DNA of 64,000 nt, from the NCBI GenBank assembly GCA_015680685.1, contig MNCI01007825.1, positions 102,723 to 166,722 on the forward strand, given 5' to 3'. Position 1 is the first letter of the stretch; every line of letters begins with the position of its first letter. The stretch is from Gnetum montanum. Its lineage: Eukaryota; Streptophyta; Gnetopsida; Gnetales; Gnetaceae. The translations under genes were made by a program, and so were the position numbers. Below the pieces are notes generated by a model. That model did not search any database. It saw only the letters and a list, made by a program, of their open reading frames with translations, and had not been told where the DNA came from. Positions 1 to 11,930 of the stretch are shown here, piece after piece.

Positions 1-600
1 AATAGTTCTTGTTAGTATCCTTGCGATTTCCCTATTGGTAACCTTAGCTTGATCATTAGCTTGGGGATGGTAAGGTGTTGTGAGTTTATGTTCAACTCCC
101 AAGTGTTGCATGAGCTTCTGAAAAGTAGTGCCTATAAAATGAGTTCCATTATTAGAAATTAATGCATGTGGCATACCAAACCTATTTACAACATTTTTTT
201 GTACAAATCGAGCAGTAGTAGAGGATGTACAGTTGATGATAGTTGCTACTTCTACCCATTTCATACAATAGTTAATAGTGACTATGATGTACATATTTCC
301 ATTTGACATGGGCATGATGGGACCTATGAAAGTAATGCCCCAAATGTTGAATGGTTCTAGTGGTTGAATCCATTGTTGAGGTCCCTCCATTTGAGTAGTC
401 ATTCCACCATCTAGTTGACATCATTCATAAGAGTGTTAGCTAGTAGTACCTTACCATTGGGATTTTAATGGCTGTGCATCTCCTAGCATAGTGTCCTTTA
501 CAAGGACCTTCATCAACATCTTGGAGAATGCGTAATTGATAAACATCAGAGACACACCAACAAACCAGGCCATCAGTGCACACATTTTAGAGGTGTCCAT
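1..600 (-). pseudogene. Element A integrase remnant
   Basis: Minus-strand translation shows the start of a retroviral-type integrase core. A WGITFIGPIMP stretch near 310-355 (family consensus WGIDFxGP) is followed by a KWVEVA motif near 240-260. The zinc-binding N-terminal part would lie at about 420-600 but is heavily mutated. The core continues past the left edge of the window. The product would insert the cDNA into the host genome. It is broken by several stops and is not functional. Confidence 0.75.
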
Positions 601-639
601 TGGTCTCCATAAAGTGCTTTACTTGGTAAAGAAACTAAT

Positions 640-1165
640 ATTTCTTCTAGTGGTCCAACCCTTGTGGCATCTCCTGAGTGAGAAGATATGTGAGAATGTC
701 ATCATATAATTTCATCTCATTAGGCATTTGTTCAGTTATAGCCCCAACAAAGAGGAGTTCAGCAGGAAACATGTCAGAGAGTGAGCTTTCTTTCTCTTTG
801 TTATCCCATTGCAATCGAGACAAGTGATCAGTGACCACATTCTTAGTGCCCTTTCAATCTACCATCATAAGATCAAATTCCTACAAGATCACCAACCATC
901 GTATGACATGGGGGCTCATTGTTGGTTTGTTCATCAGGAAGCAGATGGCACTATGGTATATGTGCACAAACACCTTGTATCCAAGCACATAATTCCTGAA
1001 CTTTTTAAAAGAAAACACCACTACCATCAATTCTTTCTCTATGGTGGTGTAGTTTAGTTGTGCAACCAGAGTTCTTTGACTAGTGTAGTGGATGTAGTAT
1101 GGTTGTTTCTTGTCATCTAATTGCATCAGCACTACTCCCAAGGCATAATTTGATGCATCTATCAT
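640..1165 (-). pseudogene. Element A RNase H domain and linker to integrase
   Basis: The minus-strand segment 881-1165 reads as a gypsy RNase H beginning with DASNYALGVVLMQ, with the later ... EKELMVV ... FRNYVLG block typical of this domain. Residues DHLSRLQ near 820-835 correspond to the conserved linker before the integrase zinc finger. The domain would degrade the RNA strand of the RNA/DNA hybrid. It lies immediately downstream of the RT remnant and is split by frameshifts. Confidence 0.8.
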
Positions 1166-1249
1166 GATATGAAATTACTTGGACCAATTAGGTGCTTGTA
1201 GGATTGCAGTTTCTACAAGCTTCTCTTTCAGTTGTTGGAATGCTTTCTC

Positions 1250-2060
1250 ACATTTTGTAGTCCAAACAAAGGGGGCATCTTTCTTTGTTAGCTTGACCAA
1301 CAATTTTGTAATCTTAGAGAAATTCTCCATGAATTATCGGTAGTAGCTAGTATGTCCAAGGAATGATCAAACATCTTTAACTATTTTTGGCTAGTGGGTT
1401 ATTCCTTGGATGATCCTTATTTTCTCAGGGTCTACCTCAATTCCTACTTGCAATATTCAGTGCCCTAGTACAATGCCCTCCTAGACCATGAGGTAACTTT
1501 TCTACCAATTGAGTCCCAAGTTAGTTTTGACACATCATTTAAGCACTTGCTCAAGGTAGTCTAGGGCTTGCTCAAATGTAGCTCCATAGGTGGAGAAGTC
1601 ATCCATTAAGACTTCCACACCACCATTGATCTGCTATTGGAAAGTGCTTAAGACCAAGCATTGGAATGTGGTAAGAGCATTGCATAGACCAAACGGAATC
1701 TTACGATATGCAAAAGTCCCCCAGGGACTTGTGAATGTTGTCTTTGCTTGATATTCTGGTGTAATTTGAATTTAGATATAGCCACTATAACCATCTAGAA
1801 AACTGTAGTAGCAATGCCTAGATATTATGTCAAGAACCTAGTTAACAAATGGCAATGGAAAGTGATCCTTGAATGTTATCGTATTCAGTAGCCTGAAATC
1901 GATATAGACCTACCACTTACCATCTTTCTTTGGCACAATTACAAGTGGGCTAACCCACTCACTATCTGCAATGGGATAGATGAACCCTGCCTTGAGGAGT
2001 TACTCGATTTCCTCCTTGATCATTTTCTTTAGTTTGGGGTTCAATCGCCTCTATGGCTGT
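1250..2060 (-). pseudogene. Element A reverse transcriptase remnant
   Basis: The minus strand carries a recognisable RT. The catalytic YxDD box appears as LMDDFS (ATGGATGAC complement at 1598-1606), the same form as the FMDDFS of element D. The preceding block (about 1680-1760) matches the TPWGTFxY/xxPFGLCNAxTTFQ region, and the IVPKK start motif lies near 1915-1945. Many TAG/TAA stops interrupt it. Family placement (Athila/Tat side of Ty3/gypsy) follows from the MDDFS form and from the linked primer-binding site. Confidence 0.8.
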
Positions 2061-2559
2061 CATTTTGGCTTCATGGCTGGGTTGGTGTAGATGCAATGCT
2101 AGCATATCCTAGGATCAATCCCTGTGAGTTCAAGTTACGACCAAGCAAAAGCTACTAACCATCTTTCAACTACCTTCAATAGCATCCTTTTCTATTCTAG
2201 AGCAAGTTTTGCATTGATTATAGCTAGCTTTCCATTTTTCAAAAACACATATTCCATTCTGGCTAGTAGCATTTTTAGTTCAAGGGGCTCTTGCTTGAAT
2301 TTTTAAAGTATTTCCAACTCTCCCTAGTGAGTATCATCATTTTTGTCGTTAGAGAGTTGGTGATGAACCTACTCTAGTTCATTCATGCTTGTGACATATG
2401 CACATGTCAGGCTCTCAGTTGGTTCCATATAAAGTGCGTCACTTTCATAACCAATGGTCAACCATTGGGTGTCCTCCTATTTTGTGGCTACTGCATATAG
2501 ACACCTTCAAATATCTACTTCTAGCACATACTATTTGCATGTAGAGATAGATGCTTGCT

Positions 2560-3010
2560 TTATAGCTTAAAGTTTCTATGCATAATTGCACCTGGTATTG
2601 CTATACATGATGCATGGAACTCTCTTGTTCTCAATCTTTCCAAATGAGTTTTCTTTATATATATCTAGGGAAAGATCTCTAATGTCCATTTGTGCATCAA
2701 CGATGCTCAGCCATGACCTTCCTATGATGATTGGGAAGTCCCCCTTGCAATTTTCCACTTTGATTAACAGGAAGTCAGTAGGATAATACCACCCATAGAT
2801 TGTGGTCATAATGTCTTCTACTAGTCCTAATGGAACAATGATGGACTAGTCTGTCAATTCTAATCTTATGTTACTCTTCTTGAGAGAGGGCAAGTTCTAG
2901 GTAGTCTACATCTCATGAGAAATTAAATTAACACCAGAACCTGAATCAAGAAGAGCCTTGCATAGTTCGTTCCTAGTAATCTACAAATAATTTAGAGGAC
3001 TTCCAAGATT
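2560..3010 (-). pseudogene. Element A retropepsin-like protease remnant
   Basis: The minus strand at about 2905-2960 gives CKALLDSGSGVNLISHEM, which contains the aspartic-protease DSG active-site triad. Downstream, 2576-2809 reads LIKVENCKGDFPIIIGRSWL, matching the flap and C-terminal IIGRSWL block of retropepsins. It would process the Gag-Pol polyprotein. It lies between gag and RT as expected. An in-frame stop separates the two halves. Confidence 0.8.
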
Positions 3011-3189
3011 GGCTAATTTCTTGGGAAGGTTTCTAACACAAATCTAATTAGATACAGTGTAAGTGAGAATTATAGTATGGATCCTAGGCAGGTTTTGGTT
3101 TGAAGGAGGTCCAAAGGAATTTGATATAGAGGAGGAAGGGGCAGGAGTAGGGTGATCAACTGTGGGTATATGAGAAGGCTTAGGTGGAC

Positions 3190-5621
3190 TATGGGGTCAA
3201 AAGAAAGGTCTTTTCTTTGATTAGGCATTCAACCCCTCTGATTGATGATTTTTTGTAGATTAACAACCCTTGTAGCATTTCATTTTTGTAGTTGAGTTGG
3301 TAGTTCACCCTACATAGGTGGAGTAGGTGGTAGTTGTGTGGGTGGAGGAGGAGTATGTGCAGGGATAGGAGGAGGATAAGGGTAAGAGGTGGTATCCCTT
3401 CTTTCATGTGGTGAATGAACTCGATAATAATCTGAAGGGTGGTAGTAAGGCTAAAAATTAGAGATGTGATTGGAGGAGTCACATGGAGACATGGGTTGTT
3501 GAACATAGTAATCATATGGATCAAGCTATTGATAAGGGTATTGTTGCCTTGGTGGTGCCAGTACCCATGATTGTGATTGCTGCCACTATTGATATTATTC
3601 ATATAGTTGTGGTAGAGCTCCACTTGGATAATATAATTATTGTTGGTGGAATTACCTAAGATTACCTTGAGAATAAGGTAACCTTCTGGATTTTTTCCTT
3701 TGTGTAAGTCATGGATGTAAGGCATACATCCTAGACTCCTATAGATGTGACACAACGAGGCAACATCCCTTAGGATTTTCATACTAACAGATGTGACATC
3801 CATGATCATCATCTAATTCACTATTTGTAGCTTCTTCAATTATAGCAATCTTTCCCTTACCTTTGTGATATGCATGTTATCACATGTTCAACTTCCTTGT
3901 ACCTCCTGCACTCACAATTACTACCTTGTTCTTTGAACTTAGCAATTTTGAGGACAACTTGGAATCTGTTGATCATGGAGTCCCATAATTGATCAAACTT
4001 GGCCGTAAGTTTAGATTAAAATTTTTGAAGTGGCAAGATCTTCTTATTCACCCCCTCATCAAATATGGACTTGTCCTCACTATCATAGAATCGAACCTCC
4101 CTCTTGCAAATGGAAGGATCATGATTGTACTCTTCTACACTTTCTCTTTTTCTTAATTCACTCTCCTATTTTGTGACCTACTCTATTAATATTTGTATCT
4201 GATGAGCACTTAGTTTTGATAATCACCCCTAGGCATAGACACCAAGGGTTTCCCTCATTTCTTACCAAAGCCAATCTACTATGTGGCGAAGTTGATCCAG
4301 TTGAGAATAACCATGGCCTGGAAATTTGTGCATTAAGACACAATATTGACTAATGGAAGCATCCATAGGTTTATTCCTTCATTATTTCCATGAATTTTCT
4401 TTCTTAAGCTAGACATCTTAGAGTACATTTGATATTTATCATTGAAAAATTCTAACATGGTACTCCATTGTCCAATAGATTTCAGCTCTAAGAATTGGTA
4501 CCAGTTTTCTGCTTCTTTGATAAATGTCCTAGGGAACAACTTTAGTTTCTACCATTGTTCTTTATATTTTGCAAGGCACATGCATCTTGTAAAGCTTAAA
4601 GATGATTTTGTATATCAAAGTTATATGCTCCTTCAAATCGAGAAATATTGTTCATGTCTAACTATTTGATCTGACTATCCTTCACATGCCTTGTTGGAAT
4701 TCTAACTACTTTTATGATGTTTAGCATACTTCAAGTAGCAAGTAAAGGCTCATCGAGGCCTTGATCATGGTGCCTACAATGCCCTCTACTATCCCTTCAT
4801 TCATGGCAATGTGCCTCTCTTGAATGTTTGCGCCCTTAATCTTGTCTTTCTCGATGGTCTCCTCGAGCATTTTGGTCTCATTGATTATTTCGTTCATTTC
4901 GATCACCTCCATCATGGTCTCACCTTCTTCCATCAAAATCAAATCTAGAAAGAGAAGATGATGAAAAAGGGGAAGAGAAATGAGAACCAACATCATCACA
5001 GTGCCTACTTCCACCTCTTCGGTAATCATGACCACGATCATGATCTTACTTTTTGTTTGCATCCCTATCTTGACTTGCCCCTGTGGATCCTTCTTTGTCA
5101 TTGGATCCTTTGTTACTAGAACTAGGATTGTAAATTGTGGAGTGTAAGTATTGATTTTGACCTCCATCACTGAATTCAAAGAGAGAAGTTTCATTGAATG
5201 GAAAACATCCCAAGAAGGGTTCCCCACTAGCTTGTTGGTACAATAGGAATGGAGAATTGTTAAGCCCTTTTCCATTCAAAAATTTGTAGCATTGCTCTAG
5301 ATATCAATCCCACAAACATTATGCTTCAGTGGGATGATAATCCCTAGCGTCAGTATCTTCCACAATATACTTCGCATGGTGGTCTTGGAGACCACATTGT
5401 GTAAGCATTTGGTAGAGCATTGTAGGAACAACTTGATCGGGTGGCAACACAATGTTGTCTTCCATGTCATGCCATTGTAGCTATTCATCCTAGTAGAGGA
5501 TGAAGGTGAAGTCCAATACATACTCATCAGGATGAGTATATATAGTTTGATATTTTTGAGACACTGGTTGATAAGCTCTATCAGTCTTGGATGGAAAATC
5601 GCTTCTGTGAGAAGAAGACAT
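3190..5621 (-). pseudogene. Element A gag remnant
   Basis: The likely start ATG is the complement of 5619-5621, followed by a Ser-rich MSSSHRS start shared with element D (ATG at 54210). The capsid-like part contains PRTFIKEAENWYQFLELKSI (about 4480-4535), corresponding to the AKVWYRSLKPNSI block of element B. A Cys/His region near 3690-3800 has the PKGCC form of the family's variant zinc-binding motif. Several frameshifts and stops break the frame. Gag would form the virus-like particle. Confidence 0.75.
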
Positions 5622-5763
5622 GTTCGGTTAGCAAAATAAAAATCAAAGTGTGCTCTGAGTATTTGTTGTAGTAATTGTAAGATAAGATATGACTCTTAGG
5701 TTTGTTCCAATGATTTAAATACTTTTCACTAGGTCTTAGATAGCACATGAAATAACAAAAAGG

Positions 5764-5781
5764 TCCCTATTAGTGACACCA
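5764..5781 (-). promoter_or_regulatory. Element A primer-binding site (decayed, tRNA-Asp type)
   Basis: On the minus strand the 18 bases just inside the LTR start TGGTGTCA and end AGGGA. The position, one base from the LTR end, and the residual match to the tRNA-Asp 3' end complement (TGGCGCCGTTGCC...) identify it. Most differences are transitions. Confidence 0.7.
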
Positions 5782-5782
5782 A

Positions 5783-6418
5783 TGATGAGCAATGAGGTAT
5801 CCCTATGCCTAGCCATACGAATCACTAAGGCATTACACATGATTCAGTCAAATTCCATGGACCTATAGTTATCTAGTGCACTAGATCTTCTAGGAAGTGA
5901 AATGGGAATTGAGAATGTTTATTGTCTTCCCAATTACACTTGTGATGTTCAAGGGTATGATTTAAGTGTATTTGAGGTATATGATTTTTCTTATTTTATA
6001 TTTTATAGATTTGATCGCCTATAACAAGAATGAAGAGCAGAGTAATTTAAAATCTAATTGGTTTAGTACCTATCTAGCCTAACATAAGTAACTACCCCAC
6101 TTTCCTGGACACATCCTGAACACATATAGCATTGCTGGGCTACCAAACGTTAAGCATTGTTGGGCTCCTAAGTACTATATGAATGCTTGAAGTGGTCATG
6201 CTTGTGTTCATTAATTGCTAGAAATAAATTGCTTAATTTAAATGCATTTAAGTAGAAAGCATGAAAGTAAAATGCATTAAAAGAAATATTAGTTTATTCT
6301 TAGTGCTGTAAGGATTGTCAAAAGAGTTTGTTTTATTCTCAAGTACATCAATGTTTGAACAAAGAACCGTACACACTTAGACTCCTTCTGTGGGCACTCA
6401 GAAAAAATTCTAACTCTA
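5783..6418 (-). repeat. Element A 5' LTR, truncated in U3
   Basis: The LTR begins at 5783 with TGATGAGC. It aligns with the R/U5 side of the LTRs of A2, C and D, sharing blocks such as ATACGAATCAC and GTGGGCACTCAG. Similarity stops near 6418, where about 270 bases of U3 including the TATA box should follow. Instead the sequence passes into internal sequence of another element. The LTR therefore lacks its promoter. Confidence 0.75.
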
Positions 6419-7199
6419 AGGAAAATAAGAATTAATAAGCTCTTATTTCCAAGCCACTAGGTGTCTTCTAATTTAGTGGCTACTACATAGGCTAGTTTTT
6501 CCTCACACACTTGTTCCTTAACTTTATTGTGGATTGGTATAGGGGTTGTGTTGGTATTTTTAACTTTAGGCCCACAATTGCATCATTTATTATTAGTAGT
6601 GATGCATGGAGGTTTCTTTCTTTCCACAATGATAGGTTTATCTTTTATGTATTATGTTGGAGTGGTGATGATTGTTGGCTTTTTTGTATGATCAGGAGAC
6701 ATTGTTCTAGAGAGGAAGGGTGTTGCACTAGCTTGGCCTTGTGTAGGTTTCGATGTGCTAGTATGTCTACAAGTTTTATGCTCACATGTGGGAAACATCC
6801 TAAAGAAAGGAAGTTTCTAAGGTTGTGGTGGAGATTTACTAGCCTTATCATTTTCAAGTATGTTCATAGTGTAAGAAGTATTTTTTTTGTTGATGTTATG
6901 GTACCAAATCTTCTTGTGTTATTGACAATGGCATGTGATGGAGGGAAGTATGAGAATATTGAGGATACGACATAGTGAGAGGCATGAGGTGGTGATCCCA
7001 TAGAAGATGTTGTGGATTGATGATATTCGAGAAAGTGATAGGAGTAATTTGAGATAGAGGAAGTAGAACTACTCGGGAAAATTGGTTGTTGAACATAATA
7101 TTTATATGGGTCTGCCTAGTAGTAAGGATAGTGCTATTTGATCATGAATACAAGTTTTTCCACTATGGTTGATAATAGTTTTAAGAGTGATAAGAGGTC

Positions 7200-8819
7200 C
7201 CATTAGGATAGTATAGTTGGTTGTAGGACTATTTATAATTACCTTGTAAATAAGGTAATTTCCTATGCATTTGCATTTGTATGAACTTGGGATTCAAATC
7301 AAAGGCCCCATATTGATGTAGATGTAACAAAACTAGGCAATAGCCCTTTGGATGGTCATATAGGTAGATGTCATATCCATCATCCTCTTCTATGGTTGAG
7401 TCTATAGCCTCTTTTTCCATAGCTATTTTCTCTTTTTTCCAATAAGTGTTCCTAGATGTTTCTTGATTCTTTTTCTTCTTCTTATTTCAATCATTTGATT
7501 CTTGTTGTGTTACTCTTTCCTCTATGGTTTTCACGTAAGTTGTAACTTTGTCATTCATCAACTCCCACATCTTATCTAGCCTTGCTTCAAGCTCATTGAA
7601 AGACTTTTGTATTAGCAAGGTTTGTTGTGAAATCACCTAATCAAGAGTTGTCTCTTTTTCCTCATCATAGATATGGATCCTCTTATTTTGAAGAGTTTGG
7701 TCCCAGTTATATTTCTCAACATTATCTTGTTTACATAGCTTACCTTCTTCTTTTGCCACCTACTTGATTAGCCTTTATATCTAATGGGTTTTTAATTTGA
7801 ATAACAAACCTTGGGAATAAATATAAAGGGTCTCCCTTTTTTTATTACAAAGCCCATCCATGATGTGGAAAAGTTTCTCTTTTTAAAAGAAATCATGGCC
7901 TAGACATCTATGTAGTAGCAAATAGTATCTATCCAAGGCCACATCCAAAGGTTCATGATTTTCTTGTTTCCATCCTTAGATTTCTTTTCTCTAGTTGGAC
8001 ACTCTAGTATAGGTTTGGTATTTCTTGTTGAAGTGTTCCAACATTTTATACCATTAATGGATTGAATTTGGTTTCAATGATCTATACCAAATTTTAGCTT
8101 CATCAACTAGTATCCTAGGAAAGAGCTTAAGCTTTTGCCACTTACTTTCGATGTTCTGCAAAGCACAAACATCATGAAAGACTTGTAAGTGATGTTGTAG
8201 ATTAGAGTTATAGCCTCCCACAAATTTAGGGATGTTATTCATATCAAGCCTTTTGATGCGACTTTCCCTTTGATGCCTATGGGATATTCTAACTACCTAT
8301 GTTATCTGTGTCATGCTCCTAGTAGCCAAAAAGGGTTCATCATCATCAGACATGTCATGGTGATGACTGTAATTTTCTTTTATCTAATTATAATGATTTT
8401 GTTCATGCTCATACTAATGATCTCATCTATTTCTACTTCTATCTTCATCCTGATCACTATTTCTAAACCTACATTCATCTTCATCAGAACTAGACGTGGA
8501 AGAGGAAGAGGAAGATGGTTCATTGGGAGAATCATCATGGCTCCTATATTTTCCCCTTTGGTCCCTAGATGTATCTCTTCTAGGTTTGGAGAAGGTCCTA
8601 GGCCTTGAGACCCTCCTTGTCCTAGGACTTACTCCATCTCCTCTAGGATTGTTTGCATTAGTTGAACATAGTCTTTGAGTATATTAAGGGTCTAAATGAG
8701 CATACAAAACCCCTACTTGTGGTTGTTCACTTCAATTTTCTTTAGTATATATCCTATCATTTTTCCTACTAGTGTTTTCATCATATGATGCATTATTGGT
8801 CCTATGTGAAGAAGACATG
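7200..8819 (-). pseudogene. Element A2 gag remnant
   Basis: The minus-strand start is the ATG complementary to 8817-8819 (MSSSHR...). The segment 8054-8242 reads LDMNNIPKFVGGYNSN and then EAKIWYRSLKPNSI, closely matching the element B gag block. Near 7229-7420 is DIYLYDHPKGYC followed by LLHLHQ, the family's variant Cys/His motif with the first two Cys replaced by Tyr or other residues. An RGRGRWF-like stretch on the opposite strand at 8490-8600 is a shadow. Multiple stops make it non-functional. Confidence 0.72.
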
Positions 8820-8924
8820 GTTTTAATGTGTGTGACTTAAAATATTAATATTTTCTAAAAGATAAATCATTAATACTTTTACAACAATCATTTATAATAT
8901 AACTAAGCTAGATAACTAGCATCA

Positions 8925-8942
8925 TCCCTATCAATGGCACCA
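8925..8942 (-). promoter_or_regulatory. Element A2 primer-binding site (tRNA-Asp type)
   Basis: On the minus strand it reads TGGTGCCATTGATAGGGA. Against the complement of the tRNA-Asp 3' end (TGGCGCCGTTGCCGGGGA) all the differences are transitions. It lies one base inside the LTR end. Confidence 0.8.
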
Positions 8943-8943
8943 A

Positions 8944-9800
8944 TGATGAGCGACAACTACCCCCTATGCCCAACCATATGAATCACAAGTGTTCATGCGC
9001 AATTCGGTTAGATTTTATAGATGGAACTAGTTGTGACATCTAGATTGTTAAGCATTGATCATAGGATGCTATCTTTCCACTTAGACTAATGGTAGCTTTG
9101 TCACGTATGGTTTAGTCCAAAGTAAGGCATATGATTCTTGATGTTTTTTTAGCCTTATGCTACTCCTAACGATAATAAAGAAATTAATTATTTAATCTAA
9201 TTAACAATGGAAAGTAAAGTCTAAACTAGCCTATGGGTGATGAGTGTTCATTCCCAGCTTTTTGTATATGTCTTGAACCTACGTATCCACTACTGGAATT
9301 ACCAAGCACTATGCTACTAGGTGAACCAAGAAATAACATTGTTGGGATTACCAAGTGAATACGTGTTTATGCTCAAAACTAGTCACACTCATTTTGCCAA
9401 TTGATTAACGTGCATGGAAATGTAAATATTAACCAAGTAAATGGAATATAAATTGCATGGAAGTAAATTTAATCTAAGTCAAAGTGCTTTAATGAATACG
9501 AATCAATATCAATCTTATTATTGTTCATAGAATGTGTCTAGGTACATTGCTACTTGAATAAGATGCCATACAACTGATTGAATTCCACAATGTGGGCACT
9601 TACTAACTATTCTCTAAGACTACAAAATAAAACTACAAGGGTTTGACTACTCTATTGATAAAAGAATGGGATTAATTGTGCTCCTAAGTGTTGTATTTAT
9701 AGGCAAGCATGCATTCTGTGATATTGGATATTTAATGTCGTAACTTGTGCTTCGATATCAGATCCTTGATATCTTAGCCTACAAAAAACACAATTTATCA
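8944..9800 (-). repeat. Element A2 5' LTR (GATATC class)
   Basis: The 857-base LTR runs from TGATGAGCG at 8944 to AATTTATCA at 9800, so on the minus strand it starts TGATAAATTGTG exactly like element D. Its U3 contains GATATC and AATATC palindromes (9752-9775 and near 9721). A minus-strand TATAAATA box lies at 9694-9701. Confidence 0.8.
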
Positions 9801-9899
9801 ACTAACTTTCATGGTATAAAAAAATTATTTAAGTAGACTTTCATAAAAATGAAAAAAAAAATCTAGATAGATGTAAAAAATTTATAAAATCTTTCAAGA

Positions 9900-10345
9900 C
9901 TCTAAAATTGTTAAGGACCACTCTTCAAGTTGTGTCAAGTGGTGGTGGTTCCTTGTATCATGGCTAATCTTGTAGTTCACCTACTAGTCCCTCCATGTAA
10001 AAAATTGGTTTAAATTTACTTGGAACCTTTTCATATCAATCCATAGGTTGTTAATGGTCCAAGATGAGTTAGCTAAGTTCAGAGTTATTTGTATTTCCCA
10101 TGGACATGGTGGATTTGGATACATCTTATTTTCTTGCATGAACTAAGTAATGAACAATTTGCATTCAATGTAAAATGTTTTGACTTTCTTCTTTAGTACT
10201 TGATAATTTATCATCCTCTTTGCCAAGTTCTCTATGACATCTCATTGCCTGATGTAGTAAGTTCTAAGGACTTTCGAACTTCACATATGCTACTTGAAGC
10301 TTCTTCTTTTTCTTATCATGAATTTGGCTCTTATAGTTGAAAAGT
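9900..10345 (-). pseudogene. Fragment of the retrotransposon accessory ORF (coiled-coil end)
   Basis: This stretch aligns with 38330-38560 in element C, the coiled-coil end of its accessory ORF. Shared features are a block around ATTCAATGTAAAATG and a following stretch with the same spacing to a GTAC/GTAG-rich segment. It is a decayed piece with no open frame of useful length. The assignment rests on DNA-level resemblance seen by eye, so confidence is moderate. Confidence 0.45.
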
Positions 10346-10375
10346 AGCTTCTTGGTCTCCATGGGACATGATGAG

Positions 10376-10720
10376 TGATGAGTCATTTGGTTGGCTGCGT
10401 CGACAGGATGCCATTGATGCAACCCTAATCTTGTTGACATATGGTTTGATCCGTTGAGGTGTACCTATCAATGGGACTCCTTATTTTGCCTATAAATAAG
10501 CACTCACCATTTGCATTTATGGCACAAGCCTCATAGTTGTAGTGAAGCGCTTGCAATTTTGTCATTCAGAAGTTAGAATATTTTTCTAAGTGCCTAGAGT
10601 ATGAGTCAAAGAGTGTATGGATCTTTATTCGAGCATTGTTGTACATGAGCACAATAGTGTTTGTGGTAATGAAGATGAACTTTCTGATAAACTTTGGATT
10701 CATCCCTTGTTACTTTGAAC
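10376..10720 (+). repeat. LTR fragment (U3-R part, plus strand)
   Basis: It begins TGATGAGTCATTTGGTTGGC, which matches the minus-strand start of the element C LTR. It has TATAAATA at 10491-10498 and then the family's AGTTAGAATATTTT and GTGTATGGATCTTTATTCGAG blocks, as in D and G. Similarity fades near 10720, so the U5 end and any internal region are missing. No target duplication was found. Confidence 0.65.
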
Positions 10721-11399
10721 ATTTGCTAAAAATCTCTTGGCCTCTAGCTCATAGCTTCCAACAATTATTGTTATCTTTATTTTCTCCTCTATCTCTTATT
10801 CATCGACTCCTTTCATATCTTTATTTTTAGCACATTGGTAAAATCTAAATGATTTTCCTTGACTTTAGTGAAAGTGTGTTAAGAGTTGTGAGTGGGATAG
10901 GATGTGCTTCTCATCTATAACATCCTTTCGATCACCTTCTGTGTGGGATTTAGCTATGTTTCTCTTCTATAATAGAACACCATTCTCATGATAGGTGTAT
11001 TAGCGTTATCCTAGATTATTCCCCTCTATCTTCTACTCCATTATTTCTCTTATACAAGTTCTTTTTCATTATTAGATATCAACCAAATTATTACCATTCG
11101 TTGTTATTTCATCAACAACATGTACTTTTCAACTTCATTAAATTTATTTATCCTCATCACTTTCTTCTTGATGGATCCTCATTCATCAAGCATGAAGAAG
11201 TGTTTGTATGCTATTTATGCCAACTCCATCTCGTTTAAGCTTTATTTGGTACATTAAAGGAAGTTTGCAACCTCCTTCAATAGTTTTTTAGTAGTTTTCT
11301 TCAATCTTGATGTCATCATTGACATCCTACATTAGTCCTTGCATCACTATCTACATTAATGATATCAATTCATTAGTTTTTGTCATCTTTTATTACGTG
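10721..11399. other. Unassigned AT-rich sequence
   Basis: No coding region, repeat or promoter recognised. Short reading frames here show no family features. Confidence 0.5.
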
Positions 11400-11930
11400 A
11401 CATTATAGTTTTGAAGATGGGAGTGAAGGAAAAAATCATAAATTTGAACTAAATTTTGTTGACATCAAAATATGAAAATTTTACAAACCATAAGTCATGG
11501 TGTATCATTAGTATGGTTAAGAATTTCTTCAAAATTCAAAATAATATAATCATTAGTCATGGTAAAGAATTTCTTCGAAGTTCAAATTACCATGAGTTGT
11601 GGTTGTATAGAACAAGCCATGGTTGGAGTACCACGACCTAACCACAAGTCATGGTCCATAGAAATAAAGAAAATAATAGAATTTTTAACTACACAAGTGA
11701 TCCACCATTGTTCCATAGGTTGTGGGGAGTTTGCCTTATTTGATATGGAGACCAAGTCAAAGGACCATAAGCCATGATTTATTCAAAATTGCCAAGCACG
11801 AGTCATGGTTGGCTCATGGTCAAAGGAAAAGTTGACCACAAGTAATAGGAAGCTCGTGGTCTAAGGAAAGGAAACCATGACTTCACCACATGTTGTAATG
11901 AAGATAAAAAACTTTAATTTATTGAAATTT
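11400..11930. repeat. Cluster of degenerate palindromic motifs (AAGTCATGGT-like)
   Basis: A short motif close to CCATAAGTCATGGT recurs about a dozen times at irregular 25-60 base spacing (for example near 11485, 11560, 11590, 11612, 11643, 11725, 11770, 11800, 11838, 11874). Some copies are pseudo-palindromic (ACCATGAGT, ACAAGCCATGGTTG). There is no open frame across the cluster. It looks like an old degenerate repeat; its origin is unknown. Confidence 0.5.

Larger units (their letters stand above)
1..6418 (-). mobile_element. Element A: degenerate Athila/Tat-type Ty3/gypsy retrotransposon, left-truncated by the window
   Basis: Read on the minus strand, the order is truncated LTR, tRNA-Asp-type primer-binding site, gag, aspartic protease, reverse transcriptase, RNase H and integrase. 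This is the Ty3/gypsy order (integrase after RT). The copy is riddled with stops and small frameshifts, so no domain is intact. The 3' part and 3' LTR lie left of the window. Domain identity rests on motif matches and on similarity to the better preserved element D (53182-63342). The LTR is cut off before its U3 promoter, so this copy should be transcriptionally dead. Confidence 0.88.
6440..9800 (-). mobile_element. Element A2: truncated Athila/Tat-type retrotransposon (5' LTR plus gag)
   Basis: On the minus strand a complete 5' LTR (8944-9800), a primer-binding site and a gag remnant are followed by a short protease-proximal piece. The element is then cut at about 6440, abutting the broken LTR of element A. 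It has no RT, RNase H or integrase. Sequence near 6450-6490 resembles the 2461-2510 stretch downstream of the protease in element A, so the deletion removed everything from there on. Confidence 0.75.

Noticed and set aside
4721-5275. 184-codon minus-strand frame rich in Met, Glu and Ile
   Set aside because: It overlaps the gag remnant of element A in another frame. The composition is an out-of-frame shadow of the Asp/Ser/His-rich gag linker.
6511-6975. 154-codon plus-strand open frame
   Set aside because: It is antisense to the element A2 interior; it has no family features and no promoter.
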